Assembly: GCA_028287895.1 (NCBI GenBank)
Contig: JAQBOV010000075.1
Span: 53,670-117,669 of the forward strand
Length of the DNA: 64,000 nt
Source: Mucilaginibacter sp.
Lineage (GTDB): Bacteria; Bacteroidota; Bacteroidia; Sphingobacteriales; Sphingobacteriaceae
Reading direction: 5' to 3'
Position numbers and translations under genes: made by a program. The notes below the pieces were generated by a model. That model searched no databases. It had not been told where the DNA came from and saw only the letters and a list, made by a program, of their open reading frames with translations. Of this stretch, positions 33,600-41,791 are shown piece after piece. Every line of letters starts with the position of its first letter. The stretch's first letter is position 1.

Positions 33600-33992
33600 T
33601 TATAAATTAATAATATTTCTTGATTTTAAATTTTTGTAAGTAATGGGTTTGTTCATTACTTTATAAAAAAATAAGCCGCCAATAATATATAACAGCATGT
33701 CAATCCAATCAGAAGTATAGGTTTTGGAAAAACAGGGAAGCAGTATCTCGAAAATCAATATCACATAGGCCACAATAAAAACAACATGCCATCTTGCAAG
33801 TATGTAATAGTCGTTTTTAATCATGAATACTCTTTGGAACCACAGGCCCAGACTGGCTATTACAGGTATAGCTACCGCATCATTAATATATCCATTGATA
33901 ACAGGTAGTGGATGCCCCAGTCTTCGCGCCGTTTGTACGATCAACCATATTAAGCAGCCGGCAATAAACCATCCGTTAAACAGCGTTTTCAT
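33600..33992 (-). CDS. Small membrane protein, unknown function
   Basis: 130 residues with four predicted membrane helices (about 4-20, 38-55, 66-87, 98-113). A conserved-looking loop HPLPVINGYINDAVAIPVI after helix 1 and FEILLPCFSKTYTSDWIDMLLYIIGG around helices 3-4 resemble a family of Bacteroidota membrane proteins whose database names I do not trust. Its ATG directly follows the stop of the zinc-ribbon gene upstream (TAA-ATG with no gap), so translation is probably coupled. Confidence 0.7.
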   Translation of the reverse strand: MKTLFNGWFIAGCLIWLIVQTARRLGHPLPVINGYINDAVAIPVIASLGLWFQRVFMIKNDYYILARWHVVFIVAYVILIFEILLPCFSKTYTSDWIDMLLYIIGGLFFYKVMNKPITYKNLKSRNIINL

Positions 33993-34310
33993 TTAGGCGG
34001 CAATAATGCCTACCACAGCAAGCAAGGCAGTCATAAAGACAAAAAAGGCTATTTCCAGATAATAGAAACCCCAAAGCATCGAGTTAAAAAATAGTTTAAC
34101 CTCGCGCTGAACCGGGCCGTCAGTAGGCCTTAAATCAAAGTAATGGTTATCTTTTATTCTTCTTCCTTTAACTATTTTTTTTTCTGCATCGCGGGAAAAG
34201 CGCTCCGGCTCCAGAAACCCACCGCAATCGATGCATTTATCGTCGACCCTGCCGGTCCACATTGTCCATTTGCCGCAACTCGGGCACTTTATTTCATTAG
34301 CGTGGCTCAT
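33993..34310 (-). CDS. Zinc-ribbon membrane protein, copy 2
   Basis: 105 residues from the ATG at 34310, the start that matches its neighbour copy. A zinc ribbon CPSCGKWTMW ... CIDCGGFLEP (four Cys) is followed by a charged stretch, DGPVQREVKLF, and one C-terminal membrane helix (about 78-103). Tail-anchored layout: ribbon in the cytoplasm. Clearly a paralogue of the gene at 34431-34745. Function unknown. It is joined to the small membrane protein gene downstream. Confidence 0.78.
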   Translation of the reverse strand: MSHANEIKCPSCGKWTMWTGRVDDKCIDCGGFLEPERFSRDAEKKIVKGRRIKDNHYFDLRPTDGPVQREVKLFFNSMLWGFYYLEIAFFVFMTALLAVVGIIAA

Positions 34311-34388
34311 TTTACGATAATTAGGATAACTGGTACTCAAATTTAAACAAAATTGGCAGCAAAATGTTCACTTATTTTTATAAAAATG

Positions 34389-34428
34389 GGGTAGGTTTCC
34401 GCGCAACCTGTTGCGATAAAAGCTACCC
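34389..34428 (-). terminator. Branched terminator-like hairpin between the two zinc-ribbon genes
   Basis: On the minus strand GGGTAG (34428-34423) pairs with CTACCC (34394-34389), with an inner CGCAA/TTGCG stem, then CATTTTTAT. It starts 3 nt after the stop of copy 1, suggesting separate transcripts for the two copies. Confidence 0.55.
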
Positions 34429-34430
34429 GG

Positions 34431-34745
34431 CTAAGCCGCAAGTAGACTTAACAAGACAAGTAAAATGGTGACAAAGATAAAAAAGGCGATTTCCAGGTAA
34501 TATACGGCCCAGCGAAACGAATTCAGCAAGAGCTTGACCTCGCGTTTGATAGGTCCGTCGGCAGGTTTTAAAGCAAAGTAATCGTTTTCCTTTTTTACTT
34601 CTGCAGCAATCTTTTTTTCTACCTCGCGCGAGAACCTGTTCGGTTCCAGGAATTCACCGCAACACAGGCATCTATCGTCAATATTGCCATTCCACAAGGT
34701 CCACTCGCCGCAATGCGGGCACTTTATCTCACTCACCTGGCTCAT
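34431..34745 (-). CDS. Zinc-ribbon membrane protein, copy 1
   Basis: 104 residues. Same plan as the neighbouring copy: CPHCGEWTLW ... CLCCGEFLEPNRFSRE ribbon (with one additional Cys), DGPIKREVKLLLNS and a single C-terminal helix starting YYLEIAFFIF. Most ribbon, linker and helix positions match between the copies, so this is a tandem duplication. Residues before the helix (YFALKPADGP) are also conserved. Partner and role unknown. Confidence 0.78.
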   Translation of the reverse strand: MSQVSEIKCPHCGEWTLWNGNIDDRCLCCGEFLEPNRFSREVEKKIAAEVKKENDYFALKPADGPIKREVKLLLNSFRWAVYYLEIAFFIFVTILLVLLSLLAA

Positions 34746-35242
34746 TACTGATTGCTTATGGTCAAATATACCAACGCTATCGCTAATTTACCCGTACTTA
34801 GTTAAACTGTTTGTTAATATGGCAATCAATTCCCGGATGGCAAAAAATTAGCCGGAGGGTAATACCCGGCTAATCTGAAATTAATCAAACCCAACAAACA
34901 ATAGAATTAACCTTAACTGATACTATAAAGTTATTGCTATACCGGTATTTATACAGCCTGATTATTTTAACATATTAACATTCAGTGCCATTTAGGTTAA
35001 CTATGCTTACAGATATTCGCTCAGATTCACTTTTAATATGCCCGATGTAAGGGGGGCTTTAAATATAACCCGGCAGTGGGGGCTGCGCCATTGGTTTTTA
35101 CGGCAGATGAAAGGAGCCAGGAGAAATTAAAAAAGAAAATCCGCGCAGCATCAATCTTATTTATTAAATGGTATGATCAGGGGTTTCCTGTAAAGGTTTG
35201 TGGGAAGGTCAGATGAAGACTTATGACAAGGCTTACTAAACG
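34746..35242. other. Long intergenic region with a minus-strand terminator; possible small RNA or long 3' UTR
   Basis: 497 bases without a credible protein gene. ATTAGCCGG (34847-34855) pairs with CCGGCTAAT (34866-34874); on the minus strand T6 follows, a strong terminator. The nearest minus-strand gene ends 370 bases upstream of it at 35243, which is far for its own terminator, so a separate minus-strand transcript (perhaps starting near 34940, below a weak TAACTTTA box) may end here. The rest looks AT-rich and featureless. Confidence 0.45.
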
Positions 35243-35794
35243 CTACATCCCCTTGCGTGCTACCCATACCTGGCTTTTGATCAGCCAGTGCCCGTTCACT
35301 ATCCTGAACACAAAGGTGAATGCGCCACCTTCTTCAAAGTGGTCGCCTTTAATTTCGCCTGTATAATCGACAGGGACCACCACGTAGATGCTTTCTTCAG
35401 TTTGCAGGTAAACGCTCACCCGCCCTATTTGTCCCTTAAATCCCTTTAACTTATATTCTTTACAGGTTTTTTCAACCGTGTTTACCCATTGTACACCTGC
35501 AGTAGGACCGTTCCATGAGAAAGGAGGCTCTTCATCGGCAATCACGGCGTTGGGGGTATAAAGGTTGGCTACAGCATTGATATCAAAGGTGCCGGAAGCG
35601 TTGACCACCGCAGTTATGATATTCATTACCTCGTTGCGGGCGGCCGCTGAGTCGCTAAGGGGAATGCTTTTATCAGAACGACATGGATCGGCACGCGCAA
35701 TAATGTTGCTATAACCTTTGGCAGAGCCTGTTTCCACAGAAAGTGTTGATGCAGCCATGCCAAAACACAAAATAGTTAAAAATTGCTTACTCAT
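35243..35794 (-). CDS. Exported NTF2-like (SnoaL/DUF4440-type) protein
   Basis: 183 residues. A signal-like N-terminus (residues 1-24) precedes an NTF2-like fold: NEVMNIITAVVNASGTFDINAVANLYTPNAVIADEEPPFSWNG, a middle beta strand pair, and a final GGAFTFVFRIVNGHWLIKSQVWVARKG. Such domains serve as small-molecule binding cones or SnoaL-type enzymes; no catalytic residues can be named here. It is alone, with no operon partner. Confidence 0.75.
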   Translation of the reverse strand: MSKQFLTILCFGMAASTLSVETGSAKGYSNIIARADPCRSDKSIPLSDSAAARNEVMNIITAVVNASGTFDINAVANLYTPNAVIADEEPPFSWNGPTAGVQWVNTVEKTCKEYKLKGFKGQIGRVSVYLQTEESIYVVVPVDYTGEIKGDHFEEGGAFTFVFRIVNGHWLIKSQVWVARKGM

Positions 35795-36097
35795 ATCGGT
35801 TGCTTGGCAAATGTATTTAATATTTATCTTTTCTCATTCATGTAATCTAAAGCTAAATTACATAAAGCTTTGACACCTTAATGCAAATCCGCTTTCGTCA
35901 ATATAAAAATCCGGCGTATGGGTACGGGCAGGGCATCCATATCGGCCCCTAGTGCAACAACAGGTCCGGGTTGTGCCCCCTTTGAGTATGCCCACTACGA
36001 TTTTTTTCATGGAGAATTTTTTTTACCAATATAAAAAATAAAGGACGATTTATTTAAACCGTCCTTTATTTCATCGAGCAAAAAATTTGATCCGGGG
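35795..36097. other. Intergenic region holding the FKBP terminator
   Basis: 303 bases without a gene. At 36036-36071 AAATAAAGGACG pairs with CGTCCTTTATTT (12 pairs); on the minus strand a T6 run follows, so it terminates the FKBP gene 27 nt after its stop. The remaining sequence upstream of the NTF2-like gene shows no clear promoter box. Confidence 0.6.
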
Positions 36098-36556
36098 TTA
36101 ATTGCTGAATCCTGTAAGGTCAATAGTAAATATCAACACAGAATTGGCTGGGATGCCGCCGTTAGCTGCGTTACCGTAACCCAGGGCGGATGGTATCAGC
36201 AATAGTATTCTTCCCCCGGTATTGATATGCGGTACGCCAATTTGCCAGCCTTTTATATATCCGGATAATGCAGTATTATTGATGGGGCCGGAGTCAAAAA
36301 CAGTACCATTGAGCAGTTTACCGCTATAAGCCCCTGTGATCAGCGAATTTACGTTAGGATAACTGCCGGTACCGGGAGTGATGACCTGGTAATAAAGCCC
36401 CGACGGGTCTTTGACAGCTGTAATATTATTAGCCTTAATATAGGCTTGGATAGCGGCATCATCAGTGGCAGCCTGTTTTACAGGATCGTAACCGGTCTTT
36501 TTACAGGATGAAAATGCGCCAATAAATAAACTAAGCACTAGTATGTATTTGTTCAT
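36098..36556 (-). CDS. FKBP-type peptidyl-prolyl isomerase lipoprotein
   Basis: 152 residues. Lipoprotein signal MNKYILVLSLFIGAFSSC (Cys18). FKBP core from about residue 50: LYYQVITPGTG, GAYSGKLLNGTVFDSG, IKGWQIGVPHINTGGRILLLIPSALGYG and NSVLIFTIDLTG; the family positions Tyr-Asp-Phe-Trp-Ile are mostly kept (YSG, FDS, GWQIG, YG). It would catalyse prolyl isomerisation of exported proteins at the inner leaflet or periplasm. Single gene with its own terminator. Confidence 0.92.
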   Translation of the reverse strand: MNKYILVLSLFIGAFSSCKKTGYDPVKQAATDDAAIQAYIKANNITAVKDPSGLYYQVITPGTGSYPNVNSLITGAYSGKLLNGTVFDSGPINNTALSGYIKGWQIGVPHINTGGRILLLIPSALGYGNAANGGIPANSVLIFTIDLTGFSN

Positions 36557-36596
36557 ATAGATTGTTTCTGATGATAACTTTCTTTCTTGAAGAAAA

Positions 36597-38342
36597 TTAT
36601 AGAGTCGTTCTTATTTTCAACTCATTTAACTGTTCATCAGCGATGGTTGATGGCGAATCGATCATCACATCACGGCCCGAATTGTTTTTAGGGAAAGCGA
36701 TCACATCGCGGATGGAATCCAATCCTGCAAAGATCGAACAGAGGCGGTCAAACCCAAAAGCAATACCACCATGTGGCGGGGCGCCGTATTCAAAGGCATC
36801 CATCAGGAAGCCGAATTGTTTTTGTGCTTCCTCTTTGGTAAAGCCCAGGTGTTTGAACATCAGTGCCTGTAAAGCTCGGTCATGGATACGGATAGAACCA
36901 CCGCCGATCTCAGTGCCGTTGATGACCAGGTCATAAGCATTGGCACGAACATTCTTAGGGTCAGTATCCAGCATCGGAATATCCTCCGGCTTAGGCGAAG
37001 TGAACGGATGGTGCATGGCGTGGTAACGGCTTGTTTGTTCATCCCATTCCAATAACGGAAAATCAAGCACCCATAAAGGACTGAACTGATCTTTGCTACG
37101 CAAGCCCAATTGGTTGCCCATTTCTAAACGGAGCTCGTTGAGTTGTTTGCGCACCTTGTCTGTTTGCCCGGCTAATACAAACATTAAGTCACCGGCTTCC
37201 GCTCCGAATGCGGCAGCCCAGTTGGTCAGCTCATCCTCACTATAAAACTTGTCTACAGATGATTTTAATGTTCCGTCCGTATTATAGCGGCAGTAAATTA
37301 AGCCTGCAGCGCCGATTTGCGGGCGTTTCAGCCATTCGGTCAGCTCATCTATTTGCTTGCGGGTATAGCCGGCACAGCCTTTGGCGTTGATGCCCACCAC
37401 TAGTTCAGCGTTATCAAATATGCTGAAGCCTTTGCCTTTTACGACCTCGTTCAATTCTACGAACTGCATCCCGAAACGGATGTCCGGTTTGTCGGAACCG
37501 TATAAACGCATCGCATCAGCATACTGCATGCGCGGGAACTTATCTAAATGTATACTCTTCACTGTTTTAAACAGATGCCTGGTCAGCCCCTCAAAAATGT
37601 GCAGGATATCTTCCTGGGTAATGAAGGCAAGTTCGCAATCGATCTGTGTAAACTCAGGCTGCCGGTCGGCACGAAGATCCTCGTCCCTGAAACATTTTAC
37701 GATCTGGAAATAACGGTCAAACCCACTGACCATCAGCAATTGCTTAAAGGTCTGCGGCGATTGCGGCAGGGCGTAAAACTCGCCGGGGTTCATGCGGCTG
37801 GGCACCACAAAGTCGCGTGCGCCTTCTGGTGTCGATTTGATCAGCACCGGTGTTTCCACTTCTATAAAGTCTAAGCCGTCAAGATACCTGCGTACTTCCT
37901 GCGCCATTTTATGGCGCAGCACCAGGTTGTTGCGGATAGGGTTACGGCGCAGATCGAGGTAACGGTACTTTGCACGCAATTCCTCGCCGCCATCGGTTTC
38001 ATCTTCTATCTGGAACGGAGGAGTTTTGGCCTCATTCAATATTTGCAGTTCATCAACGGCAATTTCAATTTCGCCGGTAGGTATTTTGGCATTCTTGCTT
38101 GTGCGCTCAATTACTTTGCCACTTACTTGTATGACAAACTCACGACCCAGACTGCGGCTTTTAGTACGCAGTTCGTTATCCGTACTTTCATTAAAAACAA
38201 GCTGGGTTAAACCATAACGGTCGCGAACATCAATAAATGTTGTACCGCCCAGATCGCGTGATTTTTGCACCCATCCGCATAAAGTAACTGACTGGCCCAA
38301 ATGGCTGATATTTAATTCGCCGCATGTATGTGTTCGTAGCAT
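36597..38342 (-). CDS. aspS: Aspartyl-tRNA synthetase
   Basis: 581 residues from the ATG at 38342 ([11 protein letters not shown]); a longer frame upstream runs into the repeat region and is rejected. OB anticodon-binding domain ([26 protein letters not shown]), class II motif 2 [18 protein letters not shown], the bacterial GAD insertion, and motif 3 GIAFGFDRL. Charges tRNA-Asp. Promoter TACTTTTG 23-30 nt upstream. Confidence 0.97.
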   Translation of the reverse strand: MLRTHTCGELNISHLGQSVTLCGWVQKSRDLGGTTFIDVRDRYGLTQLVFNESTDNELRTKSRSLGREFVIQVSGKVIERTSKNAKIPTGEIEIAVDELQILNEAKTPPFQIEDETDGGEELRAKYRYLDLRRNPIRNNLVLRHKMAQEVRRYLDGLDFIEVETPVLIKSTPEGARDFVVPSRMNPGEFYALPQSPQTFKQLLMVSGFDRYFQIVKCFRDEDLRADRQPEFTQIDCELAFITQEDILHIFEGLTRHLFKTVKSIHLDKFPRMQYADAMRLYGSDKPDIRFGMQFVELNEVVKGKGFSIFDNAELVVGINAKGCAGYTRKQIDELTEWLKRPQIGAAGLIYCRYNTDGTLKSSVDKFYSEDELTNWAAAFGAEAGDLMFVLAGQTDKVRKQLNELRLEMGNQLGLRSKDQFSPLWVLDFPLLEWDEQTSRYHAMHHPFTSPKPEDIPMLDTDPKNVRANAYDLVINGTEIGGGSIRIHDRALQALMFKHLGFTKEEAQKQFGFLMDAFEYGAPPHGGIAFGFDRLCSIFAGLDSIRDVIAFPKNNSGRDVMIDSPSTIADEQLNELKIRTTL

Positions 38343-38364
38343 AACTTGTATCAATAAAAGTTTG

Positions 38365-38372
38365 CAAAAGTA
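38365..38372 (-). promoter_or_regulatory. aspS -7 element TACTTTTG
   Basis: On the minus strand TACTTTTG (38372-38365), exact TAnnTTTG, 22 nt before the aspS start codon. No ideal -33 TTG. Confidence 0.55.
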
Positions 38373-38382
38373 GGGTTTTTTA

Positions 38383-38489
38383 ATGTCGAATTTGGAATTT
38401 GTGATTTCGAATTTTAACGGCAATTAGATTTTTATCGTTCAAATGCTAATAAATTTGAAATTGAACATCCGAAATCCGATGTCAAATCC
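38383..38489. repeat. AATTCGAA/AATCCGAA-family degenerate repeats between divergent aspS and the thiamine operon
   Basis: Two stretches: 38383-38419 (TCGAATTTGGAATTTGTGATTTCGAATTTT) and 38450-38489 (GAAATTGAACATCCGAAATCCGATGTCAAATCC). Unit about 8-9 bases, imperfect. The second ends exactly at the TACCTTTG box. Confidence 0.5.
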
Positions 38490-38497
38490 TACCTTTG
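38490..38497 (+). promoter_or_regulatory. Promoter -7 element TACCTTTG of the TPP-riboswitch operon
   Basis: Exact TAnnTTTG; the expected start (about 38502) falls just before the riboswitch P1 strand. Confidence 0.65.
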
Positions 38498-38504
38498 CTG
38501 CATA

Positions 38505-38688
38505 ATTCTCAAGGGGTGCCTTGCTTTGAGCAATCAAACTGAAAGACAGGCTGAGATCAAACCCATTGTTTGCGTACTAGGTCTTGCGTCCAAAGTCTTA
38601 AGTCCTTATTTATGGACTAATGACTGATGACCACTGACTAATGACCTGAACATACACCTGATCCGGGTAATGCCGGCGTAGGGAGAGG
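38505..38688 (+). promoter_or_regulatory. TPP (thiamine pyrophosphate) riboswitch, with a long insert
   Basis: Conserved first half GGGGTGCC (38513-38520) and GGCTGAGATCAAACCC (38549-38564); conserved second half ACCTGATCCGGGTAATGCCGGCGTAGGGA (38657-38685), the thi-box core. P3 is closed by GCC/GGC, P2 by GGGT/ACCC, P5 by CCGG/CCGG. Between the halves, where most bacterial members have only a few bases, lie about 80 extra bases of AGTCC/ACTAATGAC repeats that can close on themselves (AGGTC 38579-38583 with GACCT 38643-38647). TPP binding would repress the receptor, pnuT and the flavoprotein. Confidence 0.92.
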
Positions 38689-38760
38689 TGAAAAGTTAAG
38701 TGTACTGTGCATTCAACCCTGGTGTATAGATGGTTTAACAAGTTTATTTATTTATTTATT

Positions 38761-41148
38761 TTGAAAAATTTATTAACGGCGTTATGCGCCTTGTTGCTGC
38801 CTGTCCTGGCAACGGCCCAGCTTTCCATTTCAGGGAAAGTCTCTGATCAAACAGGTGCACCATTGCCGGGTGCAACCATCACCATCAGTCCAGCCCTCAG
38901 CGCTGTTTCAGATGAAGCAGGCAAGTACCGGCTGAGCAATCTTACTAGTGGCAACTACAACCTGAAGGTCACTTACATTGGTTACCGGCCGTTCGAAAAA
39001 GGTGTTATACTTGCCACAAACACGATCATTAATATTTCGCTTAGCAGCAGCACTACGCTGACAGAAGAGATTACGGTAAGTGCTACAAGAGCATCAGGCA
39101 ATTCACCTACAGCCTTCACCAACCTCAACAAAAAGGAGATCGATAAAAATAATTCAGGCCGCGGTTTTGAGTATTTGCTGGAGCAAACGCCATCAACGGT
39201 GATCACTTCAAATGCCGGTGCGGGTGTGGGTTATACCAGTATCCGTATCCGTGGTTCGGATGCTACCCGTACTAACGTAACGCTTAACGGCATTCCGCTA
39301 AATGACGCCGAAGACCAGGGCGTATATTTTGTTGACCTGCCTGACCTTGCTTCGTCTGTGGATAATATCCAGGTACAACGCGGCGTAGGCACCTCCACCA
39401 ATGGTGCAGGCGCATTTGGGGCGAGCATTAATATACAAACCACCACCCGCCGTGATACTGCTTATGCTGAATTAAACAATTCGGCAGGATCATACGGAAC
39501 CGTTAAAAATACGGTTAGCCTGGGTACAGGTTTGCTTGGCGGTCATTTCAGTGCTGACGGACGTTTGTCGAGGATAAACTCAGACGGGTACATCGACCGG
39601 GCGTTTTCGCATTTGAAGTCGTTCTTTTTAAGCGGCGCTTACTATGGTAAAAACAGTGTACTTCGCCTGAATGTGTTTTCAGGTTATGAACAAACTTACC
39701 AGGCATGGGACGGCGTACCCGAAGACAGCGTAAAAAGCGGCAACCGCCGGTACAATGAATTAGGTTATATTAATTCAAGCAATAGTTTTTATAAAAACCA
39801 AACCGACAACTATACACAGAACTACTACCAGTTGCTTTATGATCAGCAGATAAGCAGCAAGCTTTCATTTAGCGGAGCATTACATTATACCAAAGGCTTC
39901 GGTTATTACCAGGAGTACAGAAATTCAGATTCTCTGAAAAATTACGGTGTTACCCCGGTTGCCATCGGAGGTACCAGCATTAGTGCAACAGACCTGGTAC
40001 GCCGCTTATGGTTGAATAATGATTTTTACGGCCTGACTTATAATTTGAACTATAAGCCGGATAATAATCTGGATGTAAAGCTAGGTGGTGCTTATAATGA
40101 ATATAAGGGGGCACACTACAATAATATTGAATGGACGCAACAAAGCACTGATATTCCGCCGGATTATCAATACTCGCGTAATGACGCCAAAAAAACCGAT
40201 TTTAATATTTTTAGCAGGGCTGAGTATCACACAGGCGATTTGTTGTTTTACGGCGATCTGCAATACCGTCATATTTATTATTCATTTTTAGGGTTCGATC
40301 AAAATCTGAACAATGTACAGCAACAGGTCGGGCTTAATTTTTTTAACCCTAAAGTGGGTATAACTTATCAGCTTGATCTGCATAGCAATGTTTACGCATC
40401 TTTTGCCATAGGCAATCACGAGCCTAACCGGAGTGATTACATCAATTCATCACCTCAGGATCGGCCAAAAGCAGAAAACCTGAAAGATATTGAATTTGGA
40501 TATCGTATTGTCGATCCGGTTTTTAGCGGTAGCGTGAATGGTTTTTACATGCTTTACAAAAACCAGCTGGTGCTAACCGGGGCGCTTGATTATGTAGGCG
40601 AGGCAATACGTACTAATATAAATGACAGCTATCGTGCAGGTGTTGAAGCCAGCGCGCGGTTAAAAATAGCCGGGCCGCTGAGCTGGTTTGTAAATGCTAC
40701 ACTGAGCACCAATAAGGTAAAAAACTTTCATCAATTTCTGCAAAACTATGATACAGGAACGCTGGACGAAACCCAATACAAAAAAACCGATATCGCTTAT
40801 TCTCCAAACTTTACAGGATCGAGCACGATAAGCTATCATCCGTTAAAAAACGCAGAGATCGCTTTTATCAGCAAGTATGTAAGCAGGCAATACCTGGATA
40901 ATACCTCTACGGCAAGCCGTTCGCTTGATGGATATTTTGTAAATGATGTGCACCTTAATTATAATTTCAGCATAAAAGGCGTTAAAAATGTTGGTCTTGG
41001 ATTGCTTGTCAATAATATATTCAGCAAAAAATACCAGTCTGACGGGGCTACTTATCCTGATATTGAAGCGGGTAAGGTAGTAAACTACAATTATTTTTTC
41101 CCGCAGGCGCCGATCAATTTCCTGGCATCTTTGAATCTGAAGTTTTAA
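38761..41148 (+). CDS. TonB-dependent outer-membrane receptor, TPP-riboswitch controlled (thiamine uptake)
   Basis: 795 residues from the TTG at 38761, which gives a proper signal peptide (KNLLTALCALLLPVLATAQ); an in-frame GTG at 38707 would add 18 residues before it, and no ATG is available. Then a carboxypeptidase-regulatory-like domain (SGKVSDQTGAPLPGATITI), a plug domain (NVTLNGIPLNDAEDQGVYFVDLPDLASSVDNIQVQRGVGTSTNGAGAFGASINIQT) and a 22-strand-type barrel ending in Phe (SLNLKF). Regulation by TPP marks it as a thiamine or thiamine-phosphate receptor (OMR1-like). pnuT follows by 6 nt. Confidence 0.93.
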   Translation: MKNLLTALCALLLPVLATAQLSISGKVSDQTGAPLPGATITISPALSAVSDEAGKYRLSNLTSGNYNLKVTYIGYRPFEKGVILATNTIINISLSSSTTLTEEITVSATRASGNSPTAFTNLNKKEIDKNNSGRGFEYLLEQTPSTVITSNAGAGVGYTSIRIRGSDATRTNVTLNGIPLNDAEDQGVYFVDLPDLASSVDNIQVQRGVGTSTNGAGAFGASINIQTTTRRDTAYAELNNSAGSYGTVKNTVSLGTGLLGGHFSADGRLSRINSDGYIDRAFSHLKSFFLSGAYYGKNSVLRLNVFSGYEQTYQAWDGVPEDSVKSGNRRYNELGYINSSNSFYKNQTDNYTQNYYQLLYDQQISSKLSFSGALHYTKGFGYYQEYRNSDSLKNYGVTPVAIGGTSISATDLVRRLWLNNDFYGLTYNLNYKPDNNLDVKLGGAYNEYKGAHYNNIEWTQQSTDIPPDYQYSRNDAKKTDFNIFSRAEYHTGDLLFYGDLQYRHIYYSFLGFDQNLNNVQQQVGLNFFNPKVGITYQLDLHSNVYASFAIGNHEPNRSDYINSSPQDRPKAENLKDIEFGYRIVDPVFSGSVNGFYMLYKNQLVLTGALDYVGEAIRTNINDSYRAGVEASARLKIAGPLSWFVNATLSTNKVKNFHQFLQNYDTGTLDETQYKKTDIAYSPNFTGSSTISYHPLKNAEIAFISKYVSRQYLDNTSTASRSLDGYFVNDVHLNYNFSIKGVKNVGLGLLVNNIFSKKYQSDGATYPDIEAGKVVNYNYFFPQAPINFLASLNLKF

Positions 41149-41154
41149 GAAATT

Positions 41155-41790
41155 ATGAACCTGCATCACTGGATTCAACTTTTTACAGCGCAACTGCATG
41201 AAACAACTATTTGGGAGTGGATAGCGGTGCTGTTCGGTATAGCCGAAGTATTGCTGGCCAAAGTGAATAATATATGGCTTTACCCGGCAGGTATTGCAGG
41301 TACATTGACCGGCATCTATATTTTGCTAATTGCCGGACTGTATGCAGAATCGGCCCTGAATGTTTATTATTTAATTATGAGCGTTTATGGCTGGATTTAC
41401 TGGATGAAAAAACGCGATGAACCACCCGTAAAAATCACGTGGGCGACACGCAGGGAATGGACAATCACTATAATGATTGTATTTGCCGGATGGGCTGTAC
41501 TTTACCTGCTGCTTAAAAGATTCACCGCATCAAATGTTCCTTTATGGGATGCCTGGGTATCATCAACCGCCTGGGCAGGGATGTGGCTGCTGGCAAAGCG
41601 GAAGCTTGAAAACTGGATATGGCTCAATATATCCAACGCGTTTGCAATCCCGCTGCTGTGTTACAAAAACCTCATCCTGTTTTCGGCACTTACGCTGTTT
41701 TTATTCATTGTCGCCTTTTTTGGATTTTTTGAATGGCTTGCTATCTGGAAAAAAGATAAAGCCGCGAAAAAGGTTTTATTGAACTATTAA
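41155..41790 (+). CDS. pnuT: PnuC-family transporter, probably the thiamine transporter PnuT
   Basis: 211 residues, seven membrane helices. PnuC signatures are visible: NIWLYPAGIAG, YAESALNVYYLIMSVYGWIYW (substrate-side helix) and a later Trp-rich run KLENWIWLNISNAFAIPL. PnuC proteins transport nicotinamide riboside; relatives next to TPP riboswitches transport thiamine and are called PnuT. Context decides: it lies inside the TPP-controlled operon, 6 nt after the receptor and 1 nt before the next gene. It works by facilitated diffusion trapped by phosphorylation, for which the TPK-like gene at 45587 is the candidate. Confidence 0.88.
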   Translation: MNLHHWIQLFTAQLHETTIWEWIAVLFGIAEVLLAKVNNIWLYPAGIAGTLTGIYILLIAGLYAESALNVYYLIMSVYGWIYWMKKRDEPPVKITWATRREWTITIMIVFAGWAVLYLLLKRFTASNVPLWDAWVSSTAWAGMWLLAKRKLENWIWLNISNAFAIPLLCYKNLILFSALTLFLFIVAFFGFFEWLAIWKKDKAAKKVLLNY

Positions 41791-41791
41791 A

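Noticed and set aside
38346..38423. Longer N-terminus of AspRS starting at 38423
   Set aside because: The extension is encoded by the degenerate repeat and the promoter box lies inside it; AspRS begins at [10 protein letters not shown].
38707..38760. GTG start of the TonB-dependent receptor
   Set aside because: It would put 18 extra residues with aromatic character before a complete signal peptide that starts at the TTG 38761.
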